Assembly: GCA_935421135.1 (NCBI GenBank)
Contig: OW285188.1
Coordinates: 3,307,001 to 3,371,000 of the forward strand
DNA: 64,000 bases
Reading direction: 5' to 3'
Source: Bugulina stolonifera
Taxonomy: Eukaryota; Bryozoa; Gymnolaemata; Cheilostomatida; Bugulidae
The notes below the pieces were generated by a model. It saw only the letters and a list, made by a program, of their open reading frames with translations. It did no database searches and was not told the origin of the DNA. This document shows, in pieces, positions 21,787 to 30,283 of the stretch. The position numbers were made by a program, and so were the translations under genes. Each line of letters opens with the position of its first letter. Position 1 is the stretch's first letter.

Positions 21787-22862
21787 TTTGATTTTACACA
21801 AACTGACTAGAATCTATCCAACTATTAAATGAAGAGGGATAACCACTCCATTTCACAAAACTCTCTTCTTTTCCTCTCCTTCTCCGTTTACGTATGACTT
21901 TCTCAACTCTAAAGATTTCAGGTAGGTTAACATGTTGCAATTCTTGTGCATAGAATGTTCCATCTACTCCTTCTTTGTTTAGGTCTTCCAGTATGTAGAC
22001 AGGAGGTGAGGTATGCCTTGACTCCTTTTATGGTGAATATCTCGGTTGACCAGTTTGGTGTGAACCCTCGCTCAAAGCTACTACGAGCCATCGAAATCCG
22101 AACATGATCACCTGGTGAATATTTTACTCTTGTTTTCTTTAACCATCGTTTAGGTGAGAACTCATTTAATCGAACCCAAACCTCTTCTTGATTATCGTAA
22201 TCAACCTCAATAGGCTTCATTCCAATTGACCTATTAAAACTGTTGTTATATCCTTGCACTATGTTTTCTACATCTTCTAAGTAGCGTCCATCTCCTCTAT
22301 AAGTGAGTAGACGATGAATTTTCCCTCTCAGTGTTCTATTAAAGCGTTCAACAAGAGCAGCCTTGATGATCTCATTCTCAGAGGTGAAATGGCTAACTCC
22401 ATACTTCTTTAGCACTTCACTCACCCTTCTGTTTAGGAACTCCTTACCTTTATCAGTTTGTATTTGTCTAAAGCTTTCATTTTCGAATAGAGAGATGAGT
22501 GCATTGGAGACTTCCAGACCAGACTTGGAATGAAGAGGAAAGACCCACGCTTTCCGTGAGAAGGCATCTATGCAGGTGAGCAAAAATGTTACTCCATCAT
22601 TTGAGTCCTTGTGTGCACGCACATCCACGAGAACTGCCTGGAGTTGTTCACCAATCCCACTCACAAACGTTTTTCTCCTTGTAAACTTCATTCTAATCGG
22701 GCGATGAACAGTGTATGCGTCTTGACTTCTCAACCACTCCTCAACATCGTTCTCATTAATACCAGGAGGAGAAGCTAAAACTAACTTTCTCTTTCCTCCA
22801 AAAGATGGTGGTTGAGGAGGGGGGAAGTAAATATCGCGTAGACCTTCATCTATATCATCCAT
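21787..22862 (-). pseudogene. INT: Polinton integrase with chromodomain, frameshifted
   Basis: The open part (22862-21927) is a retroviral-type integrase core: LLTCIDAFSRKAWVFPL, then Asp137 in QTDKGKEF and Glu172 in ALVERFNRTLRGKIHRLL, spaced by 34 residues. The position of the first catalytic Asp, in the family pattern WQADLVDM, reads LQAVLVDV here, so that Asp is Val (codon GTT). Near 22000-22010 an indel moves the frame. Beyond it, a chromodomain-like tail is readable in another frame down to a stop near 21787 (VEKVIRKR..., then VKWSGYPSSFNSW). Polinton integrases normally carry this C-terminal chromodomain. Both changes argue that the protein is dead. Confidence 0.8.
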
Positions 22863-23437
22863 CTTTCCTTTTTAGTATTCCTTGCAAGAGGGATTGTAGA
22901 AAGCTTTCGCTTAGACCTAGTTTTGATAGGACTTCTATTATCACCCTTCCTACTCCAACGTGCGCCAGCTTCTGACCTCTCTGATTTTGTTTCTCTCCTA
23001 TATGGGTGTGGTATTGGTGACCTTGAGCCGCTTCGCCTCTTTGCATCATCTCTTTCTTTCTCTCGCCCTCGCTCTTGTGCTTCTTCTTCTCTTTGTCTCC
23101 ATGTATGCATTTCATTAAACCTAGTGTTAATTCCCTCTAATGTATTATACAACTCCCGCTGGGGATGGCGTGATCTCTCCAACTCTTTTAGGAACTTATT
23201 CATTTTATGAGCATGTTGCTCTAGCTGAGAGTAGATGTCTGTATTAGAGTTTTTGAGGTTAGATATTACATCTTCTCTGCCTTTTTCTGCCAGGAGTAGA
23301 TCCCCATTTGTAGAGAGCGAGGGTAGATGCTCTCCTTCTTTTTTGTTGTTTCTACTATTCATTGATTCATATGTATGTTTATCCGTAAGAAGATACTTTT
23401 TAGAAAACTTGAGACTCATTTCACCTTTGTCCACCAC
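22850..23437 (-). CDS. Polinton arginine-rich protein, unassigned
   Basis: The 195-codon frame overlaps the integrase start by 13 bases and the preceding gene by 17 bases, as expected for compact Polinton gene order. The N-terminus (LKFSKKYLLTDKHTYESM) is followed by a coiled-coil-like middle and a long Arg/Glu/Ser-rich C-terminus. I do not recognise a domain. A structural or DNA-binding virion role is conceivable from position and composition only. Confidence 0.6.
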   Translation of the reverse strand: MVDKGEMSLKFSKKYLLTDKHTYESMNSRNNKKEGEHLPSLSTNGDLLLAEKGREDVISNLKNSNTDIYSQLEQHAHKMNKFLKELERSRHPQRELYNTLEGINTRFNEMHTWRQREEEAQERGREKERDDAKRRSGSRSPIPHPYRRETKSERSEAGARWSRKGDNRSPIKTRSKRKLSTIPLARNTKKERWMI

Positions 23438-23819
23438 CTAATCCACCAAGCACACCTCCGAGTAAACTTGCCAATGGCTTCAAAAGAAGACCTAAAAATC
23501 CGCCACGTTGTAGGATTAACTTTTTCTGCCTCACACTAGTACGAGAGTTGGTGAGATCCTCAATGGCCCGTCTATGTCGACGTAGAGAGTTCAACTGAGC
23601 GGTAGTCAGATGAACATTACCTAATAATACATTTCTAGCACACTCAACAAGAGCGAGTATAAGGTCTTTGTTGGCCTCAGCAATGGTTGAGTCTCTGATG
23701 GTTGCAGATGCTTTCGTCAGTGCGTATATACTCAAGGCATTCCTCCTCAACCTTGGAGACAACTTGGGTGAATCAATATATCTCATGCTTGATGATGGAT
23801 GTGCTCTCTTCGAGTCCAA
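23421..23819 (-). CDS. Polinton small basic protein with glycine-rich hydrophobic tail
   Basis: The 132-codon frame has a helical N-terminal half, a basic motif region (NVHLTTAQLNSLRRHRRAI, then RTSVRQKKLILQRGGFLG), and a hydrophobic Gly/Leu tail (LLLKPLASLLGGVLGGLGGG). A basic segment followed by QRGGFLxxLL and a glycine-rich end is, as I recall, a recurrent small protein of Polintons and related viruses, sometimes compared with adenovirus core or cement proteins. The specific role is uncertain. It lies between the ATPase and the arginine-rich gene. Confidence 0.6.
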   Translation of the reverse strand: MDSKRAHPSSSMRYIDSPKLSPRLRRNALSIYALTKASATIRDSTIAEANKDLILALVECARNVLLGNVHLTTAQLNSLRRHRRAIEDLTNSRTSVRQKKLILQRGGFLGLLLKPLASLLGGVLGGLGGGQR

Positions 23820-23933
23820 GACAGTTTATGGAGAGAGTAGAGATGTGAATGCTACTTATATTCCAGGGTATTCGGGATGTATACAGTCATGGGAGAGTGC
23901 TCAGAAGCAAAATTACCGATCAGCCTAGCCCAC

Positions 23934-24509
23934 TCAGGGGTTTCCTGGCGAAGATTCAAGAATAGAAAAGAGTGGCTTACGTGTAGCATCACTAAAAGCT
24001 TCTTGAACAGCTCTTGTACTCTGAGGAAAAGCCTGCTTTGCAAGATTGGTAACAGACATTCCGTCTCTGGGGTTCTTGAACAAGAAAAAGTACTGTGAGT
24101 TTATTGAAACTGTTCTATTATCTTTCGGAAAAAGGTTCTGTAGTAAGAAAAAGACGCTTATGTTCAAGTGGTGACTGAACTTTGTAAAGATTGCATTAGC
24201 AGTCTCTTTCCCCCCGACTTCTCCCGTCAAGTCATCAATGATGAACCAGCGATTCTTCCCATCACGCTCTATATCCATCGCTACATCAATGAGACCTGAA
24301 TGAAACCGTACTTTATCCTTGTAATTCTCAAAGCGGCGTTGCCAAACTCCATAGCAGTAGATGATTTCAACAGGAGTGGGTGAAGCAATTTCATCAGCTC
24401 TCTTAATAAGACTAAATAGTAGTTCCGTTTTTCCACTCCCTGTTGGACCACAGACAAGAGCTGTGAAGGGACTCTGCAAGCGAAGATCGATTTCTTGGTG
24501 TGGACGCAT
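23934..24509 (-). CDS. ATP: Polinton packaging ATPase (FtsK/HerA, A32-like)
   Basis: The 191-codon frame has Walker A GPTGSGKT at residues 21-28, Walker B FIIDDL at 89-94, and the later conserved block ISVFFLLQNLFPK, typical of the A32/FtsK-HerA genome-packaging ATPases of Polintons and their viral relatives. The length is close to that of the family's short core. Its ATG lies inside the 3' end of the upstream membrane-protein frame. The frame is uninterrupted, and this is the best-preserved gene of the element. Confidence 0.88.
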   Translation of the reverse strand: MRPHQEIDLRLQSPFTALVCGPTGSGKTELLFSLIKRADEIASPTPVEIIYCYGVWQRRFENYKDKVRFHSGLIDVAMDIERDGKNRWFIIDDLTGEVGGKETANAIFTKFSHHLNISVFFLLQNLFPKDNRTVSINSQYFFLFKNPRDGMSVTNLAKQAFPQSTRAVQEAFSDATRKPLFSILESSPGNP

Positions 24510-24819
24510 GCTGATCCAGTTGAGTAGCTAATAGAGTTGTGTTTGCTTTTAAAAAGTGTCCTTGCTTAAGTAGTCCTTTGTCTTTGCCATTGGGTGGTTC
24601 CCTTTCACTTAGATATGAGTAAACTGATGGGGATAAAGATGAGCAAGAAAGTATAAATAGTATTATGATTATGTAGAGTGTGAACTTCGTTCTTTTGTTG
24701 CTTCTCTCTCCTATTTGCTCCCTTCCCTCTTCAACAGAGATAGCTACTACTTCATCTAAGAGACCATCAGCCACATCTTCATAATTCTCATTTCTACATA
24801 CCACCTCTTGCTTTGACAT
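24412..24819 (-). CDS. Polinton small membrane protein, unassigned
   Basis: The frame begins MSKQEVVC and has an acidic N-terminal region followed by one clear membrane segment (FTLYIIIILFILSCSSL, about residues 47-63). The last 32 codons overlap the start of the ATPase gene in another frame. No family is recognised. The overlap may mean the true end was altered by an indel. Confidence 0.5.
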   Translation of the reverse strand: MSKQEVVCRNENYEDVADGLLDEVVAISVEEGREQIGERSNKRTKFTLYIIIILFILSCSSLSPSVYSYLSEREPPNGKDKGLLKQGHFLKANTTLLATQLDQHASTPRNRSSLAESLHSSCLWSNREWKNGTTI

Positions 24820-24859
24820 CTTGCTCTTGTTTGAGAGAACAATTGAAATCTATACACTT

Positions 24860-26046
24860 TTATTCATCATTACTTTCCCCTGTTGAAACCCACTGCGGGA
24901 GTTTAGTATCTTCCCCTTCTGCTTTTGCATCATCATCATCTAGCTTGTTAGCCAGGTGGGGAAGTATGTGATCAATAATTGATACACTATCCTTTTCTTC
25001 TTCTTCTTCTTTTTGCAAACGTTCGATTTCCATCATTAGCCTCTCTTTTTCCTTTCTTTCCTCTGTTAACTTTTTCTCTAAGATAGCAATGCGATTCGCT
25101 CTTCTCTCTTTCCTTGCATCAATGTTCTGTTGCATCTCTAGTGCTTCTTTCCACCCCTGTGCTCCGATTATATCCACTTTTCGTAGTGCCACTTCTAGTT
25201 CTATCCTTCTAATCTCTTGTTCCCTTTTGTTACACATTTCAACCTCTTCTTTAGTTTCTACATGAGCTTGCTTTTCTATCATAACCTGGTTAGTCTCTCC
25301 TGTAGAAGTCTCTCTCACTTCCACCCTAGCTTCTCCTGGTGAAGGGCTTCTGATCACCTCTAACCCGTTTTTGGATGAATCTAGTTTTCCAAACAACTGC
25401 CCTGCATATACCATATTACCCCTGCTAAAAATTAAACCAGGGATGCTTTCTTCATTGAAACTCCTCTTTGCTCGCGATTTCTCCTTCCCATCCTCAAAGC
25501 GACATCTTCTTGCTCCATCCTTTAATATGTTCAATACTCTATGGTAGAGCTCATTCTTTGACCCTTCCCCACCCGGTTCATTATCCAGATATAGTAAGAA
25601 GTGAGTGCTAAAAGTGGCCTCCGCTCCCACACCAGTTTCATCCCAGTTTCCATCTTCAATAATCTTCTCAACCTCCAGTCTACACCAGGTTGACAACTCC
25701 GCATTCCTAAGAAGGAGTAAGGGGGAGAAACGGATGCGTTTTTTGTTTCTATCATAGACGAAAATCTTGACCTAGCTCCTGTTAAGTCTTCATAGCAAAG
25801 TGCCATTTTCCTCAACTTTTCCTCTCCTATCTTAAAAGGGATATTCATAGAGAGTGAAAGCGTTCTAAAATAGATGGCAAGCTCTACCACTAAGGAATTA
25901 TGAGCAAGTCTGTCAACCCAATACCACATCCATGGACTATTCGTTTCTTCAATATTATTTTTGATCATATAATCCCATACAGACTTCGGGAGGACTTCCT
26001 TTAAAAGTATGTATCTCCCCACTGCTCCTTCAGTGACAAAAGACAT
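24860..26046 (-). pseudogene. Polinton-associated coiled-coil protein, frameshifted
   Basis: Two minus-strand frames, 25531-26046 (N-terminal, MSFVTEGAVGRYILLKEVLP...) and 24860-25696 (C-terminal), overlap and appear to be parts of one gene of roughly 390 codons with a frame change near 25700-25740. The C-terminal part is a long Glu/Lys/Arg-rich coiled coil (RIAILEKKLTEERKEKERLM region) and ends in an acidic tail. I do not recognise the protein. Position and strand place it at the upstream end of the Polinton gene block. Confidence 0.5.
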
Positions 26047-27454
26047 GTTTGCTATGACTAAGTCTTCTTTGTATTCTCTGTGTACATAAGGTAAAAAAAT
26101 TAGGAATTATCTCCACAACGTAAATTCTTCCAGTTTTTTGGCTGTTGTGATGCCAGTTTTGGTGATACCATCTCCTTAAACTTATTTTTAGCATCCCATA
26201 CTTTGTCTGCACCTATTTTAATCCCTTTATTCCAGTTTCATTCGCTGAAAAAAAATTGGTGTCAAAAAACAACTTGCCACGGTTCGCTCAGGCTACTGTA
26301 TGAAAGTTATTGTTTCGAAATTTTAACCCAACGTTTCTCTTCTTCTTGTTTTGCTGTCCCTAACTGTGCAAGTTTGAATTCCCATTTTTGACAATTTTTT
26401 GCGTAAATATTTTCTGCCTTTTGCAATCGTCTGGCGGTCAAGTGAATTGTCTAACAACACTAAAAACTATATGATGAAATAGAGGAGATTTTTTTCTGTA
26501 TATAACATTAATATCATATTTTTTAACCCCATATCTTTCTCAGAATTGGCTATCAAACATCACAAAAATTTCTTGCTTGGATGAACCCCACAGGCGTTTT
26601 TACATACCTGGCTACAGCACTAGCTCTATAATAATAATAATAACATTACGTACTGCACACAGCTGCTAGTACCTATAGCCAGCTGTAATACTACACGCTT
26701 CAGTGATCTGCCAGTAGTATCCACTAGTACCATTATCTTTGATACAAGCCAGAGCCATTGAGATGGCTCTGATACAAGCATACACTACCAGCTCACATGG
26801 CAAACACCCATCATTTCCCAATAAATAAAACTGCATTTCTCAACTCTCTATGTTGCTGGATTACCATAGGTCACAGACCTGAAGATGGAGTTTTCAATCT
26901 ACTACAAGGCATTCATATGCATAGGAATTAGAATAGTGAATTAACAACACCTTTACCAGGAGCAACAAACTTGTTTTTGGATTTAGTTTTGAGAAAACAA
27001 TGATATTTTCTACCTAATGAACACATTGCAATGAAAATAGCATGTATGTGAGTTTAGGCAGGGACACACGTGTCTGTGGGAGGAGTGAAGTTGACATAAA
27101 ATGAAAGCAATGTAGAACAGTTATTACATCTCATTTGCTTCCTCCTGAAGGTTGAATCAACCAACATGTAATAAGCAATAATTATCTGTATGTGCTACAT
27201 TATGTTATGATTGTAGCATCCAGCCTACCATATGCATATACAGTACAGTGTGGTTTATTAGTCATTTATCTGCTGTACATTTCAGTACAATTACATATAT
27301 ATAATATATAGGTTTGCACAGCGCCAGCCAACACTAGCTGAGAGCTGTGAAGGTACATGACTGTTATTCCCTAGCCTAAGGTAAACACACACAAGGAACC
27401 AATGCTATCCAAAATTCTCCTCTAAACTGTGCCTACAGGGACCTACAGTTGTGG
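26047..27454. other. No supported gene
   Basis: Sequence beyond the Polinton genes. The far Polinton terminus probably lies within the first few hundred bases, but no inverted repeat to the left side was recognised. A short (ATA)n run lies near 26627. Confidence 0.35.
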
Positions 27455-27912
27455 CAGGGGGGTAACTTTCCTGAAAAAGTTGAGGCGGCCAAAATTGGAC
27501 TGGCTAACAGTAGCAGTGTGGGGAGGGTGTGTGCGGGATGGGGGCAGAAGGAGGGTGGGGCACCTCCCACAAGAAAGTTTTTTAAAATTCACACAAAAAC
27601 AGTCATCTTGATGCATATTTGATGTATATTTGAGCTATACATGGTGGTACAAAAGTACAAAATGTTGCATAGTAATCTGCAAATAGTAAACTTCAAATTA
27701 GTATACTGCAGAATAGTGCTTCTCTGTTTGGCTTGGCCATGACGTACCATTGTAATCCTTTACATCATTACATGACTTAGGCCTAAAAATGTGCACAATG
27801 TGCACAGAAATAGTGCAAATTTAGTTGATGGATAGAGATGGAGGGTGGTATTCTAGGGTTCGAAGTGGAACAAACGAGGTGGGTACACGGTACCTACCTG
27901 CAATCTTAGGAC
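27455..27912 (+). mobile_element. hAT-like MITE family M1, 5' part
   Basis: Begins CAGGGGGGTAACTTTCCTGA and matches 41221-41700 and 42057-42540 closely. The 3' half of the family is missing here. The frames in it are artefacts. Confidence 0.75.
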
Positions 27913-28441
27913 CTTTCCTAAAGGGTGCATTGATCACTCAGAAGCTGCAGATCATAATTAGAAGTTGTTCTCCCATTTCAGCAAGACAAAACAAGGGAGG
28001 ACAATTTCTAATTATGGTTGATAGCTAATGAGTAACCTCTTTACACAGAGTACATGGTACCAATGTAGACCATTCCTTATATTATTTTAAACTACTGAGT
28101 GTGCTTTGTGTCCTTCAATTTTGTATTACTGCTGCATTGATTGTAAGAATGAATAGATCTACATTATTTAAACCACGACAACTCCCCTTATCTTTCTTTC
28201 ACTGCAATGAAAGTACATGTAGTCAAAGAGATAACAACTTCTTTATTTATTACAAAATGCTAACTACAACATTTTACAGTTGTATATTTTGTCAAAAGTA
28301 TATAAACACAAACAACAACAGCATGTAACTGCAACTGTATGAAAACTATGGTTATTCAACAAAACAGCTAGACATTGACATCCACATTAGAGAAGGGAAG
28401 GAGTTGAAGTTTATCAACAAAATTATAATGAACAAAAGTAT
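27913..28441. other. No supported gene
   Basis: AT-rich flank of the LTR element. The bases GTAT at 28438-28441 are the left target duplication. Confidence 0.5.
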
Positions 28442-29106
28442 TGTGATGGTACGCCCAGTCGTATCTTACATCTGACACTCATTATTGTGTGCATACATGT
28501 ATATATCTGCTTGTACTTTACTCTTATATATTGTTGTATATAATTATATGATTATATCCAAGTCTTTTTATGCCTTTTATACCCATGTACAGAGGCCCGA
28601 CCTCTCAGAATCCATTGATATTCATTTTGTACATGAATTGGACCATTATAAGCAACTTTTGTAGAACCCGACCTATTTTGGGTCGGCCGTCGGGCTTCCG
28701 GCGGCCATCTTGTTGCGCAACTTCCGGACGACCACACGTCGTCTTTTCCCGACGTCACGTCGGCCGGAAGTCCTTATACTATATAAAGGGCACTGTTTTA
28801 CTGTTCATTGTCTCAGTCTACACTTGGCTTTCAATAAAGACACATCTATACTTGATACAGGGACTTTCTCTTCCTTTTACTAGGTCATTCGCTTTGCGAA
28901 CCGCCTACTAGGTCGAACTACTCTCTTTCATTGTATAGTCTGAAGGTCGGACTTGAGATCAGATGGGTCGTCTTTGGTAGTATTTGGGCTACTGAGACCG
29001 CTCGATCTTTCATGTAATGCGAAGTCCTATTACCACTCATAGGCACTTCATTTCTGGGTCGATAGTCGTCCAAGGACGACCGCACCAAAACACAGAAACC
29101 ATTACA
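28442..29106 (+). repeat. 5' LTR of family A element
   Basis: TGTGATGG...CCATTACA ends. TATA box TATATAAA at 28790-28797 and AATAAA at 28833-28838 mark the promoter and polyadenylation signal. A hairpin-capable CCGACC...GGTCGG and a CRE-like GACGTCAC lie upstream of the TATA box. Confidence 0.95.
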
Positions 29107-29107
29107 T

Positions 29108-29127
29108 TGGTGGCAGCGGTGGGATTC
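29108..29127 (+). promoter_or_regulatory. Primer binding site for leucine tRNA
   Basis: The 20 bases TGGTGGCAGCGGTGGGATTC start one base after the 5' LTR. They are complementary to the 3' end of an animal tRNA-Leu of the AAG/TAG type, including its CCA tail, as I remember that tRNA's sequence. Confidence 0.85.
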
Positions 29128-29441
29128 TAAGGTCGTACTCTTACGATACGAAGCGAAGGAAGGTGACCTCGGCCTCGGGTAACCCGACCGACCTCATTCT
29201 TCAATACTTCGACGGCGATTAAGGACTCGGACCCGGGAACCTTGGATACGAGAAGGTGACAAACGCTAAAGTGCACCCATAATTCTCGTGGTTCCGCTGG
29301 ATGTAGCCCGACCTACGCCGGATCTTCAAGCAAAGACCGTCCTCGGATCCAGAACAGATTGACGGTACTCAGTACGTCGACTAGGCCGACACGGCCTAAC
29401 AAACCAAAGCAGTTTTACTCACTACCCGACACCCTACCGAC

Positions 29442-30188
29442 ATGGACCGAATAAGGAACCTGCTTCAGCAGGTGATGTACCAAGCCGAGCAGGACCTCAA
29501 AACACTCAGCTACAACGGACAAGAGGACGTAGAACTCTTCATAGAAGACTTCACCGCTATGGCAGAGCGTTGCAACTGGAATGACAGAGCACGCCTCATA
29601 CGGCTTAGAGCCGCCCTACACGGGCCCGCACAAGAATGCGGCCGACCCCGATCAGTCGAAGAGATATTTTCCCGACTGAGGGAACAATATGGACTATCTG
29701 CCAAAGAAGCCCGATGGAAGCTGTCCATCCTGGAACAGCCAGCCCACACGTCACTCAGAGACTATGCAGCTCTCATCCGTAGACTGATGGCAACAGCCTT
29801 TGAAGGAGCACCCCCTGCATTTTTGGACGAATGGGCTGTAGAGAAGTTCTGCCTCACAGTCCACGACCCCGGCCTACGCTGGTACTACACATGGTTACAG
29901 CCCGATGATATGGAGGAAGCACTGGAAGCCGGAATGGCCTTCCGGAGTAACAAGGATGACAAGGCCAGCCCTCCAAAACCACAAGAGGAGCTTCCCGCCG
30001 ACCTCCTACGGAAAGCCCTACATACCCTCCTACAGAAATGTCAAGACGCGGATGACGGACCAACGGTCACACCAGAACCCGTCCCAGTAGACGAACCCAT
30101 TCCTACTGGAGCCCAACAAGGAGAAGGTGGACCCCCCACACTGGCCGTCCACAAAGGCCGACGGATACATCAGAACCCGTCCCAGTAG
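29442..30188 (+). CDS. gag: Family A gag-like protein
   Basis: The frame of 248 codons starts at the first ATG after a 314-base leader. Residues about 30-170 (DVELFIEDFTAMAERCNWND...LIRLRAALHGPA...LREQYG...SILEQPAHTSLRDYAALIRRLM) fit the capsid-type retrotransposon Gag fold. No zinc knuckle follows. The C-terminal part enters a tandem repeat with the core EPVPVDEPIPT, then stops at TAG (30186-30188). The repeat continues downstream in another frame: unit spacing is 98 bases between the first two units but 99 and 117 afterwards, and aligning the first two units shows one base missing in the C-run at 30132-30137. This copy therefore probably lost one base, and gag was originally fused to the next frame. 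Confidence 0.85.
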   Translation: MDRIRNLLQQVMYQAEQDLKTLSYNGQEDVELFIEDFTAMAERCNWNDRARLIRLRAALHGPAQECGRPRSVEEIFSRLREQYGLSAKEARWKLSILEQPAHTSLRDYAALIRRLMATAFEGAPPAFLDEWAVEKFCLTVHDPGLRWYYTWLQPDDMEEALEAGMAFRSNKDDKASPPKPQEELPADLLRKALHTLLQKCQDADDGPTVTPEPVPVDEPIPTGAQQGEGGPPTLAVHKGRRIHQNPSQ

Positions 30189-30283
30189 ATGAACCCATTC
30201 CTACTGCGGCCAAACCCAAGAAGAGTGGACCAAACCACAATGGTCGTCCACTGAGGCCGACGGACACATCAGAACCCGTCCTA

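Larger units (their letters stand above)
20760..26046 (-). mobile_element. Polinton/Maverick element, internally deleted
   Basis: Eight minus-strand genes lie in tight or overlapping order: coiled-coil protein, membrane protein, packaging ATPase, small glycine-rich protein, arginine-rich protein, integrase with chromodomain, capsid-like fragment, adenain-type protease. The ATPase, protease and integrase together define a Polinton. No family-B DNA polymerase or major capsid gene was found, and the capsid-like gene runs directly into the protease. The integrase has a frameshift and lacks its first catalytic aspartate. Terminal inverted repeats were not found, so the given ends are those of the recognisable genes. 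This is an inactive deletion derivative. Confidence 0.85.

Noticed and set aside
26250..26650. Right terminal inverted repeat of the Polinton
   Set aside because: I compared it by eye with 20400-21020 and saw no convincing inverted match, so no terminus is claimed.
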